5,776 nucleotides of DNA from the NCBI GenBank assembly GCA_902727945.1, contig CACVAV010000062.1, positions 3,717 through 9,492 on the forward strand. The letters run 5' to 3'. Source of the stretch: an uncultured Thiotrichaceae bacterium (lineage in GTDB: Bacteria > Pseudomonadota > Gammaproteobacteria > Thiotrichales > Thiotrichaceae). Positions 5,735-5,776 of the stretch are shown piece by piece. The translations under genes were made by a program, and so were the position numbers. The notes under the pieces were generated by a model that was given only the letters and a program-made list of their open reading frames with translations, did no database searches and was not told where the DNA came from. How positions within the stretch are numbered: the first letter of the stretch is position 1; each line of letters starts with the position of its first letter.

Positions 5735-5776
5735 ATGTTTAATAAAACTATATTGACGGCGATGATGATCTCATTG
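5735..5776 (+). CDS. Start of an unidentified gene, cut by the window end
   Basis: An open frame starts at ATG 5735 and stays open for 14 codons (MFNKTILTAMMISL) to the last base. AAGGG (5721-5725) lies 9 nt upstream as a modest SD. A lysine followed by a hydrophobic run resembles the start of a signal peptide or membrane anchor. It does not resemble the N-terminus of EpmB, which lies divergent from efp in E. coli. Too little is present to assign a function. The gene is divergent from efp, and the shared 216-nt intergenic region would hold both promoters. Confidence 0.5.
   Translation, partial: MFNKTILTAMMISL

Noticed and set aside
5584..5742. 52-codon plus-strand frame MKKSPQAWKPLDF... in the efp upstream region
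   Set aside because: It has no SD at usable distance (the only GGAA is about 14 nt away), overlaps the likely promoter region of efp and the start of the next frame, and resembles no family I recognise, including EpmB.

Overview
The window is chromosomal housekeeping DNA from a gammaproteobacterium. The evidence is an EF-P with lysine 34, paired with the lysine-modifying enzyme EpmA, and a YajC whose N-terminus matches the enterobacterial form. Base composition looks moderate and even throughout. I cannot name the genus from sequence alone.

Layout: positions 53-526 (+) encode a small exported DUF302-family protein. It converges on secF, and a symmetric hairpin with T-tracts on both strands (559-585) separates the two. 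From 5518 down to 609, five genes run on the minus strand in the order efp, epmA, yajC, secD, secF. All lie close together; the largest gap is 117 nt, between yajC and secD. Beyond efp is a 216-nt divergent intergenic region holding the likely efp promoter. It ends in the first 14 codons of a plus-strand gene (5735-5776) that runs off the window.

Two functional modules sit side by side. EF-P is the ribosome rescue factor for proline-rich stretches, and EpmA attaches (R)-beta-lysine to its Lys34. YajC, SecD and SecF form the accessory membrane complex that uses the proton-motive force to help SecYEG/SecA export proteins. The usual yajC neighbours in E. coli (queA and tgt) are absent; epmA occupies that place. 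A plausible extended -10 promoter at the end of epmA could transcribe yajC-secD-secF independently.

I see no mobile element, CRISPR array, tRNA or rRNA, and no clearly new system. The most interesting unexplained structure is the yajC-secD gap, which can form two mutually exclusive stems ending at the same U-tract and holds a 13-codon open frame that stops 2 nt before secD. Two ORF starts were corrected inward: efp to 5518 and yajC to 3883.
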